From Saccharibacillus sp. CPCC 101409 (lineage in GTDB: Bacteria > Bacillota > Bacilli > Paenibacillales > Paenibacillaceae): a DNA stretch of 64,000 bases. The DNA lies in NCBI RefSeq assembly GCF_030518235.1, contig NZ_JAULSA010000010.1, positions 144,921 to 208,920 on the forward strand, read 5' to 3'. Position 1 is the first letter of the stretch. Each line of letters begins with the position of its first letter. The translations under genes and the position numbers were made by a program. Of this stretch, positions 33,394 through 40,752 are shown in pieces. A model generated the notes under the pieces. That model was not told where the DNA came from and made no database searches. It saw only the letters and a program-made list of their open reading frames with translations.

Positions 33394-34980
33394 TCACTCC
33401 GTTTCCATATATTCTTCGATCTCGTTCTTGATGACGCTGACCTGCGGACCGTAAATGACCTGTACCCCGCTGCCGTTGACGAACACGCCTTTGGCTCCGG
33501 TCGCTTTCAACCCGTTCTGGTTTACCCGCTCCGGATCGTTGACCGAGACCCGCAGCCGCGTCGCGCAGCAGTCGAGGTCTTTGATATTATCCATCCCGCC
33601 GAGCGCGTCGAGGATCACTTTCGAACGCGGCTGCGCTGAAGAATCCGATACCGCCGCCGCTGCCGGAATACCCGCGCCCGCCGCTTCCGCCGCTCCGTTT
33701 TCCACGGCTGCTTCGTCTTCGCGCCCCGGCGTTTTCAGGTTGAATTTGCCGATCAGGAAGCGGAACGTGAAGTAATACAGCGCGAACCAGACGGCTCCGA
33801 TCACGGGCACGTACATCCAGTTCGTTTTCGCTTCGCCCTGCAGAATGCCGAACAGGATAAAGTCGATCAGGCCGCCGGAGAACGTTTGTCCGATCGTGAT
33901 CTGGAAAATATGCGCCAGCATAAACGCCAGACCGTCGAACGCCGCGTGAATGACGTACAGGAAAGGCGCGACGAACAGGAACGAGAATTCCAGCGGTTCG
34001 GTAATGCCGGTCAGGAACGAAGTCAGCGCCGCGGACAGCATCAGGCCGCCGACGACTTTTTTGCGTTCCGGCCGCGCCGTGTGGTAGATCGCCAGCGCCG
34101 CGCCGAGCAGACCGAACATCATGGTGATAAAGCGGCCCGACATAAAGCGCGATGTGCCGATAAAAAACTTCGACGTCCCGGGATCGCCGAGCTGGGCGAA
34201 GAAAATATTTTGCGTGCCTTCATACACTTTACCCGATACTTCGAGCGTGCCGCCCAGTCCGGTCTGCCAGAACGGCAGATAGAAGATATGGTGCAGGCCG
34301 AGCGGTCCCAGCATCCGCAGGAAGAAACCGTAGAACAGCGTTCCCGCATAACCGGTCGCATCCACGATGCCGCCCAGCTTCATAATGCCCAACTGGATCG
34401 TCGGCCAGACCAGGTACATCAGCAGACCGACGAAGATCGCCGCAAACGACGACACGATCGGGATAAAGCGCGAACCCCCGAAAAAGCCGAGAAACTGCGG
34501 CAGTTCGATCTTGTTGTAGCGGTTATGCAGGAAAGCGGTGACAAGACCGATCACGATGCCGCCCAGCACGCCCGTTTGCAGCGACTGGATGCCGAGTATG
34601 ACGCCCTGCCCCGCGGCGGCCAGATTGTCTTCGGCCAGCCTGCCGGAGTTCGCCAGCATCGCGTTGATCGAAGCGTTCATGACCAGATAAGCGAGCGCCG
34701 CCGCGAGTCCGGCCGTACCTTTATCCGAACGCGCCAGTCCGACCGCCACGCCGATCGCGAAGATCAGCGCCAGATTGTCGAACACGATGCTGCCCGCGCT
34801 GCTCATCACGGTGAAGATATGCTGGAGCCACGCGATCTGAAGGACCGGGTACGTTTGGACCGTATTGGCGTTCGACAGCGCGCCGCCGATACCGAGCAGC
34901 AGCCCGGCTGCCGGCAAAACGGCGATCGGGAGCATAAAAGACTTGCCGAAACGCTGGGCTTTTTCAAAAAAGGTTTTCAT
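33394..34980 (-). CDS. PTS EIICB of the glucose/N-acetylglucosamine family, probably for ManNAc
   Basis: The 528-residue permease starts with EIIC (GKSFMLPIAVLPAAGLLLGIG, LGLHHIFYLPFW, GITEPLEFSFLFVAPFLY, about ten helices) and ends with EIIB (DNIKDLDCCATRLRV, phospho-Cys near residue 472). An Ala/Gly-rich linker of 35 residues joins them. There is no EIIA. By sequence it belongs with PtsG/NagE/MalP-type transporters; the coupled nanE gene makes N-acetylmannosamine the best guess, with GlcNAc or a ManNAc-containing sugar as alternatives. It has its own sigma-A promoter overlapped by GAAAA..TTTTC dyads. Confidence 0.92.
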   Translation of the reverse strand: MKTFFEKAQRFGKSFMLPIAVLPAAGLLLGIGGALSNANTVQTYPVLQIAWLQHIFTVMSSAGSIVFDNLALIFAIGVAVGLARSDKGTAGLAAALAYLVMNASINAMLANSGRLAEDNLAAAGQGVILGIQSLQTGVLGGIVIGLVTAFLHNRYNKIELPQFLGFFGGSRFIPIVSSFAAIFVGLLMYLVWPTIQLGIMKLGGIVDATGYAGTLFYGFFLRMLGPLGLHHIFYLPFWQTGLGGTLEVSGKVYEGTQNIFFAQLGDPGTSKFFIGTSRFMSGRFITMMFGLLGAALAIYHTARPERKKVVGGLMLSAALTSFLTGITEPLEFSFLFVAPFLYVIHAAFDGLAFMLAHIFQITIGQTFSGGLIDFILFGILQGEAKTNWMYVPVIGAVWFALYYFTFRFLIGKFNLKTPGREDEAAVENGAAEAAGAGIPAAAAVSDSSAQPRSKVILDALGGMDNIKDLDCCATRLRVSVNDPERVNQNGLKATGAKGVFVNGSGVQVIYGPQVSVIKNEIEEYMETE

Positions 34981-34995
34981 TGTTGTTTCACCACC

Positions 34996-35043
34996 AGAAA
35001 TTATTTTCTTTTAAATATACTTTTAGAAAATAGTTTTCGTCAA
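34996..35043 (-). promoter_or_regulatory. PTS-nanE promoter with two candidate RpiR operators
   Basis: TTGACG and TATATT are spaced by 18 bases on the minus strand (35014-35043). One dyad, GAAAA-tag-TTTTC (35026-35038), lies in the spacer, and a second, AGAAA-ttat-TTTCT (34996-35009, read on the plus strand), lies just downstream of the -10. Their similarity and placement suggest one repressor, probably the RpiR protein encoded at 31700. Confidence 0.7.
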
Positions 35044-35063
35044 GATCATTCTTTTGAAAACAC

Positions 35064-35105
35064 AAAAAAACATGCCGCCGGAGTCGGCTCCGGCCGGGCA
35101 TGTTT
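35064..35105 (-). terminator. Terminator of the ECF transporter genes
   Basis: CATGCCcgGCCGGAG and CTCCGGCgGCATG form a strong stem followed by seven T residues on the minus strand, right after the ecfT stop. Confidence 0.93.
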
Positions 35106-35110
35106 GCAGG

Positions 35111-35941
35111 TTATACAAAAATATTGTAAAAGCGCGATCCGTCCCAAAACGTGACGGTAAACGCCGCTGCCGACAGCAGAACCGCCGCGGTCAGAACGGC
35201 TGCATCGGTTGTCGTAAGCGGACGCGTTTTGTACCAGGTGCGCCGGCGCCCCCGTCCGAAGCCGCGCAGCTCCAGCGCCGCGCTGACTTTCTCGATCCGT
35301 TCCAGCGTCGAGAGCACAAGCGGAAACAGAATCGAGACTGCGTTTTTCAATCGCCGGCCCGGCTTTTCTTTGCGCGACAGATCGATTCCGCGCGCCTGCG
35401 CGGCGGTCGAAATATTGACGAATTCCTGCTGCACATCCGGAATGTAGCGCATGGTCAGCGAGATCGCGTAAGCGATCTTGTAACTCACGCCGATCCGGTT
35501 CAGCGAGGAAGCGAATTCGCTCGGATCGGTCGTCAGCAGAAACAGCAGCGCCAGCGGGACGACGACGGCGTACTTCAGCATAACGTTGAACTGGTAAAAC
35601 AGCTGCTCTGCCGTCAGCGAGTAATGTCCGGCGATATGCAGCAGTTCGTGGCGCGTGCCGTAGATCAGCGTGCCCTGCTCCGGCGCAAACAGAAAGATCG
35701 CCAGCTGATTGAGCAGGGAAAAGATCAGGATCAGATACAGGACAAACGAATACTGTTTGAACGGAACTTTCGACAAGTAAAAAGCGGTCAGCGATACGGC
35801 CAGCAGCGCCAGCAGACAGCGCGTGTCGTAAATGACCATGCCCGTCACCGAGCCGATTATAAAGCAGAGCAGCTTGGTGACGCCGTTCAACCGGTGGACG
35901 GGCGAAGCGATATCGGAGTACGCGAGGAGTTTAACCGCCAT
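35111..35941 (-). CDS. ecfT: ECF transporter T component
   Basis: The 276-residue membrane protein has about six helices and the two cytoplasmic coupling motifs with Ala-Arg-Gly signatures: STAAQARGIDL and ALELRGFGRGR. These bind the ATPases in energy-coupling-factor importers. The start overlaps the stop of the fused ATPase gene by one base (TGATG), so the two are translationally coupled. It forms the transporter with the fused ATPase and the UPF0397 S component encoded upstream. Confidence 0.93.
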   Translation of the reverse strand: MAVKLLAYSDIASPVHRLNGVTKLLCFIIGSVTGMVIYDTRCLLALLAVSLTAFYLSKVPFKQYSFVLYLILIFSLLNQLAIFLFAPEQGTLIYGTRHELLHIAGHYSLTAEQLFYQFNVMLKYAVVVPLALLFLLTTDPSEFASSLNRIGVSYKIAYAISLTMRYIPDVQQEFVNISTAAQARGIDLSRKEKPGRRLKNAVSILFPLVLSTLERIEKVSAALELRGFGRGRRRTWYKTRPLTTTDAAVLTAAVLLSAAAFTVTFWDGSRFYNIFV

Positions 35942-37644
35942 CAGCTTGTCAGCTCCTTTTCCGATCGGATGAACCGGGCGACGAACTCGTCTTCCGGCGA
36001 TATGCCGGCCCGGCGGGCCAGAAGATGCAGCGACGTTTCGCTCAGATGCGCTTCTTCCACGAGCGCGGCGTCGCCGAGAATACGGGCCGGCGCGGCGTCG
36101 GCGATCCGGCGTCCTTCGGACAGAACGATCGCGCGCTGTCCGTATTCGAGCATCAGGTGCATGTCGTGCGTAATCAGGATCAGCGTCATGCCGCCGCGGT
36201 TCAGCTCCAGCAGAAACCGCATCATCTCGTTGTAATGGCGAAAGTCCTGTCCGGCCGTCGGTTCGTCGAGAATCAGGATATCCGGACGCAGAACGAGAAT
36301 CGACGCGATCGTGGCGCGCTTCTTCTGTCCGTAGCTGAGCGCGGACACCGGCCAGCCGCGAAACGGATACAGGCCGCAGACGCGCAGCGTTTCGTGCACC
36401 CGCTCGCGAATCTCTTCCGCCGGCACGCCGCGATTCAGCAGTCCGAGCGCCGCTTCGTCGTACAGCAGCGGCTTGGACAGCATATGATTGGGATTCTGCA
36501 TCACAAAGCCGATCCGCTGCGCGCGTTCGCGAATCGAGTCGTCGAGCAGATCGCGCCCTTCAAGGCGAATCGAACCTTCGATAGGCTTGTGGAAGCCGCA
36601 GATCAGGCGCGAAATCGTCGATTTGCCCGCTCCGTTGCGTCCGGCGATGCACAGAATCTCGCCGCGGCCCACCGACAGCGATACATCGCGCAGCACCGGG
36701 CGGGCGGGATCGTAGCCGAACGTAATTCCGTTCAGCTCCAGCAGAGGCTCCCGTACGGCAGTCTCGGGCGCGGCCGCATTCGCTTCGTACCAGCTTCGCA
36801 GCCGGCCGGCGCCGGGCTCAAGCTCGATAGTCTCGACGCTGCGCGGGCGCATCTCCGGCGTCACTTCGCAGCCGGCATAGCGCAGCGCGGTCAAATGCAG
36901 CGGCTCGCGAATGCCTTTTGCCCGCAGCAGATCCGAGCACAGCAGCTGTTCCGGCGGCAGATCGGCGGCGATGCGTCCGTCGTCGATCACGATCACCCGG
37001 TCGACCGGACAATGCAGCATCTCTTCCAGCCGGTGCTCGATAATCACGATCGTGCGCTTCGATTCGCGGTGCAGCCGGTCGATCAGCTCGACCGTCGACC
37101 GGCCGGCGTGCGGATCGAGGCTGGCCAGCGGCTCGTCGAACAGCAGAATCGGAGCGCCGCCGACCAATCCTCCGGCCAGTGTCGTTTTCTGCTTCTGGCC
37201 GCCCGACAGTTCCTGCGGCGAAGCGTTCAGAAAGTCGAGAAAATCGACTTCCGCCGCCGCTTCTTCCACCCGCCGCACCATCTCCGCATGGGCAACGCCG
37301 TCGTTTTCCAGCTTGAACGCGATATCTTCCGCCACCGTCAGGCCGACAAACTGCCCGTCCGGGTCCTGCATCACCGTCCCGATCCGATCGGACAGCTCCG
37401 CGATGTTCCAACCGTCCGCGGGTTCGCCCATGATCTTCAGACCGCCCGAGCGCTCGCCCGGATAGAAATGCGGCGCCAGACCGTTGATGCAGTGCGCAAG
37501 CGTGCTTTTGCCAGAGCCCGACGGACCGACAATCAGCACCTTTTCTCCTTCATAAATGCTCAGATCGATTTCATGCAGCGTAGGTTCGCTCTGGGCGCGG
37601 TATTGAAAAGTAAAACGTTCGAATTCGATGACCGGTTTTCTCAT
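35941..37644 (-). CDS. ECF transporter ATPase, two fused A domains
   Basis: The 567-residue protein contains two complete ABC ATPase domains, equivalent to EcfA1 and EcfA2 in one chain. The first has GPSGSGKST, LSGGQKQK and ILLFDEPLASLD; the second has GRNGAGKST, a slightly altered signature LSYGQKKR and ILILDEPTAGQD, with ITHD as its H-loop. A 50-residue linker joins them. ATG at 37644 is preceded by AAAGGA; an ATG at 37704 is unsupported. Fused A-A proteins next to UPF0397 S components are a recurring group-I ECF arrangement. Confidence 0.94.
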   Translation of the reverse strand: MRKPVIEFERFTFQYRAQSEPTLHEIDLSIYEGEKVLIVGPSGSGKSTLAHCINGLAPHFYPGERSGGLKIMGEPADGWNIAELSDRIGTVMQDPDGQFVGLTVAEDIAFKLENDGVAHAEMVRRVEEAAAEVDFLDFLNASPQELSGGQKQKTTLAGGLVGGAPILLFDEPLASLDPHAGRSTVELIDRLHRESKRTIVIIEHRLEEMLHCPVDRVIVIDDGRIAADLPPEQLLCSDLLRAKGIREPLHLTALRYAGCEVTPEMRPRSVETIELEPGAGRLRSWYEANAAAPETAVREPLLELNGITFGYDPARPVLRDVSLSVGRGEILCIAGRNGAGKSTISRLICGFHKPIEGSIRLEGRDLLDDSIRERAQRIGFVMQNPNHMLSKPLLYDEAALGLLNRGVPAEEIRERVHETLRVCGLYPFRGWPVSALSYGQKKRATIASILVLRPDILILDEPTAGQDFRHYNEMMRFLLELNRGGMTLILITHDMHLMLEYGQRAIVLSEGRRIADAAPARILGDAALVEEAHLSETSLHLLARRAGISPEDEFVARFIRSEKELTS

Positions 37645-37705
37645 GGGATTCCTTTCTGCTTCGTCGTGCTCGTTATTTCGCGTCGTCGCCCGCGGGGCGG
37701 ACACA

Positions 37706-37734
37706 GGAAAAAGCCGGCTGCGAACACCGGCTTT
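37706..37734 (-). terminator. Stem-loop between the S and A component genes
   Basis: AAAGCCGG and CCGGCTT with a loop of about nine bases and five T residues form a terminator-like structure inside the ECF transporter unit on the minus strand. It could uncouple S-component from A/T levels, or end the S transcript if the A-T genes have their own promoter. Confidence 0.65.
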
Positions 37735-37761
37735 CCTCTATTCCGCCTCAATTTTCACATG

Positions 37762-38322
37762 CTACGCTTCTCGCGTCAAGCTTCCCCGCTTGGTGCGCGT
37801 TTTGGCGTAGGCCGCCGCGAGCAGCGTCCCGAGCACGGCCACGACGAGAATATTCAGACCGCCGGCCACCAGGCCCTGCGTGAACACTTTGTCGCCCGGT
37901 TCGGCATAGATCAGAATATCGAGCACCGGAGCCGCGACGAACCAGGATACCGCGTTGGCAATAATCTGCCCGATATTGAAACGGATGATTTCTTTGATGC
38001 CGAACTGCCCTTCTTCGATCCGGGCGCCCCTGTTAAACAGCCCGTACAGCAGCCCCGCGATGCCGGAAGCGATGACCCAGCTGAACCACGGCGCGCCGTA
38101 GGAAATCAAATCCGCCAGCGTATGCCCGATCAGGCCGATCAGCAGCCCGGCCCACGGACCGTACAGCAAAGCGAACAGTGCGAGGATCGCATAGTTCGTT
38201 TGCAGATTGGTATTCGCAATACCGGTCGGAATCGAACCGAAGCGCGCCAGCACGATAAACAGTGCCGCCCCGATCCCGATCGCGACGATCGTGCGTACCG
38301 AAAATCCTTTTGAAGACCGCAT
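37762..38322 (-). CDS. ECF transporter S component, UPF0397 family
   Basis: The 186-residue membrane protein has five to six helices and is a clear UPF0397 member: FSVRTIVAIGIGAALFIVLARF, TNLQTNYAILALFALLYGP, GLIGHTLADLISYG, FNIGQIIANAVSWFVAAPVLDILIYAEPGDKVFTQG (spread over the second half). UPF0397 proteins are annotated as substrate-binding units of riboflavin-like ECF importers, but the ligand is not firmly established. ATG at 38322 has GAGAGGGA upstream; the longer open frame lacks one. The fused ATPase and EcfT follow in the same direction. Confidence 0.92.
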   Translation of the reverse strand: MRSSKGFSVRTIVAIGIGAALFIVLARFGSIPTGIANTNLQTNYAILALFALLYGPWAGLLIGLIGHTLADLISYGAPWFSWVIASGIAGLLYGLFNRGARIEEGQFGIKEIIRFNIGQIIANAVSWFVAAPVLDILIYAEPGDKVFTQGLVAGGLNILVVAVLGTLLAAAYAKTRTKRGSLTREA

Positions 38323-38404
38323 AATTTTCCCTCTCTTTCGTAAACGTATCGAGCCGCCTATCCAGGTCTTCGTCCTACCCGGGCGTTCGGTCTTGTTTGC
38401 GTTG

Positions 38405-38425
38405 ATTATAACGGGTGACAACCCG
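38405..38425 (-). promoter_or_regulatory. Candidate promoter of the ECF S gene with dyad
   Basis: TATAAT (38405-38410) lies 83 bases upstream of the start codon. Immediately upstream is the dyad CGGGT-tgtc-ACCCG (38412-38425), which sits in the spacer like an operator. The -35 is poor (TAGCTT). The leader did not match a riboswitch I know. Confidence 0.42.
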
Positions 38426-38577
38426 CAAAGCTATAGTTTTTTCAGCGAAAACATATTTTATTTATCGGAATTGTTTGTTTTGATTGATATTCGTTTTTTC
38501 TATAGACATCATTTTCAACAAAAGCTAAAATCAAGTTGGCTTACTCGGTAACTTTTTATAAAAGGAGAAGATAAAAA

Positions 38578-39411
38578 ATGAATGCCAAAGCAGCCGCCTT
38601 TTTCCGCTACCCGCTTGTGTGGGCGATCCTCGGCTTTCTGCTGCTGGTGCTCTGCAACGGCCTGCTCGCCCCAATCCCCGGCTCTTCCGGAGGAGCGGCG
38701 CTAATCGTTCTGCTGTCGCTGTTAAGCATCGCCGCTTACTCGGCCGTCTACCTGCTCGTCATGAAAAAAATCGCCCGCCGGCCCGTTCCCGAACTTTCGA
38801 CGCAGCGGGCCGGACGCGAAACGCTGCTCGGGATCGGAACCGGCCTGCTGTTTATCGGGCTGTCCGTGCTCGTGATCGCGATCTTCGGCGGCTATTCGTT
38901 TCGCTGGGCCCCGGCGGACGCCGCGGGCAGCCTGATCGCCGGATTGGTCCTGTTCGCGAGCGCGGCGCTGTTCGAGGAAATGATATTCCGCGGCCTGCTG
39001 CTTCAAGCGATCGAACGCATCGGCGGCAGCTGGATCGCGCTCGCGGCGACTTCGCTGTTCTTCGGCGCCGTCCATCTCGCCAATCCCTCCGCCACCCTGC
39101 TCAGCGCGGCCGCAATCGCCGTCGAAGCCGGCCTGCTGCTCGGCGCGGCTTTTCTGTGGCGCCGCAATCTGTGGTTCGTCACCGGACTGCATTTTGCCTG
39201 GAACGCTTCCGAAAGTTTGCTGGGCATCCAGGTTTCCGGTCTGGACGTTTCCGGCCTGTTCGAAGTCCGCGTCGGCGGTTCGGCCTGGCTGACCGGCGGA
39301 GACTTTGGCCTCGAAGGCTCGCTCGTTCCGGTTGCGATCGGGCTGCTGCTGGCGGTCTTCATGCTGTCTCGCGCCAAAAGAGCGGGGCAGATCAAGCCGA
39401 TGCGCCGATAA
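38578..39411 (+). CDS. CPBP family intramembrane metalloprotease
   Basis: The 277-residue protein has about eight membrane helices and the CPBP/ABI motifs: EEMIFRG (EExxxR), FGAVHLAN (FxxxH) and HFAWN (HxxxN), which form the metal site of a Rce1-type protease. Family members in Firmicutes act in CAAX-like processing or bacteriocin self-immunity, but most have no known substrate. AAAGGAG lies about 11 bases upstream of the ATG. It stands alone between the ECF transporter and a bidirectional terminator. Confidence 0.92.
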   Translation: MNAKAAAFFRYPLVWAILGFLLLVLCNGLLAPIPGSSGGAALIVLLSLLSIAAYSAVYLLVMKKIARRPVPELSTQRAGRETLLGIGTGLLFIGLSVLVIAIFGGYSFRWAPADAAGSLIAGLVLFASAALFEEMIFRGLLLQAIERIGGSWIALAATSLFFGAVHLANPSATLLSAAAIAVEAGLLLGAAFLWRRNLWFVTGLHFAWNASESLLGIQVSGLDVSGLFEVRVGGSAWLTGGDFGLEGSLVPVAIGLLLAVFMLSRAKRAGQIKPMRR

Positions 39412-39490
39412 AAATATTTTTCCGTTATAAGGAATTCGAAATGTAACCGGCGAAGACGCATCAATGGGCATACATCCGCAATAAAAGACA

Positions 39491-39536
39491 AAGCAGGCCC
39501 GAAGAGCTTCGTTAGAAGCTTTCGCGCCTGCTTTTT
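39491..39536 (+). terminator. Bidirectional terminator after the CPBP gene
   Basis: AAGCAGGC and GCCTGCTTTTT enclose a second stem (GAAGAGCTTC / GAAGCTTTC). It lies between the CPBP gene and the convergent GNAT gene that ends the hscC operon. Confidence 0.85.
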
Positions 39537-39571
39537 CACGACGTTCTTTTTACCGATCGGCTTTGCCCGAC

Positions 39572-40066
39572 TTAACCAAGCGCCAACCTGTAGAACTTCT
39601 TATCCACTTCCATCACCGGAAATCTTTCCGGCAGTTCGCCGCGCGGCACTTCGGCAAAACCGTTCTTCTCGTAAAAACGGTGCGCCGCTTTGAACGCCGG
39701 AGTCGTTCCCAGCCAGATCTCCGATATTCCGCGTTCGGCGGCCCAGCTTATCGCGCTTTGCAGCAGCTGCCGCGAAACCCCGAGTCCGCCGCCGCGAAAA
39801 TCTTCCGCCACGAACATTTTGCGCAGAGCCGCGCGGCCGTCACCGATATCCAGCAGCGCAATCGTGCCGACGACCCGCTCCCCGTTCAGCGCCGTCCAGA
39901 AGTTTCCTTTGCCCCGCCGGTAAAAGTTCTCGATCTCCAATAGGTCCGGCTGATCTTCCAGGGTGATCGGGATGCCGTATTCGTCCTGTTGAATACTCAG
40001 GATCAGGTCGGCGACCAGGCTTTGATTGACAGACGCGTATTCACGGACTTCGACCCGGGTCTTCAT
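39572..40066 (-). CDS. GNAT family N-acetyltransferase
   Basis: The 164-residue protein has the GNAT fold with motif A ALRKMFVAEDFRGGGLGVSRQLL (the Q/R-x-x-G-x-G/A loop appears as RGGGLG) and motif B AHRFYEKNGF. Acetyl-CoA is the expected donor; the acceptor is unknown. Its ATG overlaps the stop of the DUF1266 gene by four bases, making it the last member of the hscC operon. It might modify a partner or client in that module, but this is only suggested by the tight coupling. Confidence 0.92.
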   Translation of the reverse strand: MKTRVEVREYASVNQSLVADLILSIQQDEYGIPITLEDQPDLLEIENFYRRGKGNFWTALNGERVVGTIALLDIGDGRAALRKMFVAEDFRGGGLGVSRQLLQSAISWAAERGISEIWLGTTPAFKAAHRFYEKNGFAEVPRGELPERFPVMEVDKKFYRLALG

Positions 40067-40752
40067 CGTTCATCCCTCCCGTACTCCGGCAGATTCGGCG
40101 GCTCCGGCAGGTCGATCTCCCATTCCAGCTCCCGCCACAGGCTGCGCCTGCCGATCAGCAGGCTGCGCAGCTGGCCCAGATTGATCTCGGACCATTCTTC
40201 CGAAATATCCCGGCGCCAGAACTGGCGGCCGGCCATATAAGCGACCGCGTAGTCGGGCCAGCTCCGGTACGCAAAGCGCGCGCGAAGCGCGGTATTCAGC
40301 AGATAAGCATTCTCTTCCGCTTCGCCGATCAAGCCGGTCATCCGCGCGCAGCGGACATAGAACGCAAGCCGGCCCCAGTCCCAGGCGGCGATGCCGGCCG
40401 GCGGCAGCCGGTCCATATACAGATTGACCGTATAGAAATCGGCGTAACGATCGGTATTCCGGTCGATCCGGCCGATATAAGCGCGGCGCTCGGCCAGGGT
40501 CATGCCGCCGAGCAGCAGCCGAATCTCCTGGAAAGAAGGATTGTGCATCCCGGCCCACATCCGTTCCGCCAGATTCCGCACATCGTAGGCTTCGGTGACG
40601 CCCCACTGTTCTTCCAGCATACCGCCTACGCCGAAGTCGCAATCTTCGAACGCATAAGGAGGCTCGGCATCGTTCGATTCCAGCAGCGGCGCGCCAAGCG
40701 CCATTGCCCACTGCAGGGCACGTTTGTACGCAGATTCGTCCATCATGTCCAT
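40063..40752 (-). CDS. DUF1266 domain protein
   Basis: The 229-residue protein carries the DUF1266 pattern in its second half: AAWDWGRLAFYVRCARMTGLI, EENAYLLNTALRARFAYRSWPDYAVAYMAGRQFW. The function of the domain is unknown. The gene overlaps the J-domain gene by ten bases and the GNAT gene by four. In E. coli the DUF1266 genes ybeR and ybeU lie next to djlB, djlC and hscC, so the same association here suggests a working partnership with the HscC chaperone. GGAGG lies four bases before the first ATG; the ATG at 40746 has a better distance. Confidence 0.88.
   Translation of the reverse strand: MDMMDESAYKRALQWAMALGAPLLESNDAEPPYAFEDCDFGVGGMLEEQWGVTEAYDVRNLAERMWAGMHNPSFQEIRLLLGGMTLAERRAYIGRIDRNTDRYADFYTVNLYMDRLPPAGIAAWDWGRLAFYVRCARMTGLIGEAEENAYLLNTALRARFAYRSWPDYAVAYMAGRQFWRRDISEEWSEINLGQLRSLLIGRRSLWRELEWEIDLPEPPNLPEYGRDER

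Noticed and set aside
36025..38313. 762-codon plus-strand open frame across the ECF transporter genes
   Set aside because: Antisense shadow of the fused ATPase and S component, which have full motifs and ribosome sites.
38323..38404. Riboswitch in the leader of the UPF0397 gene
   Set aside because: ECF vitamin transporters often have one, but the 80-base leader shows no motif of the FMN, TPP, cobalamin or preQ1 classes that I can recognise.
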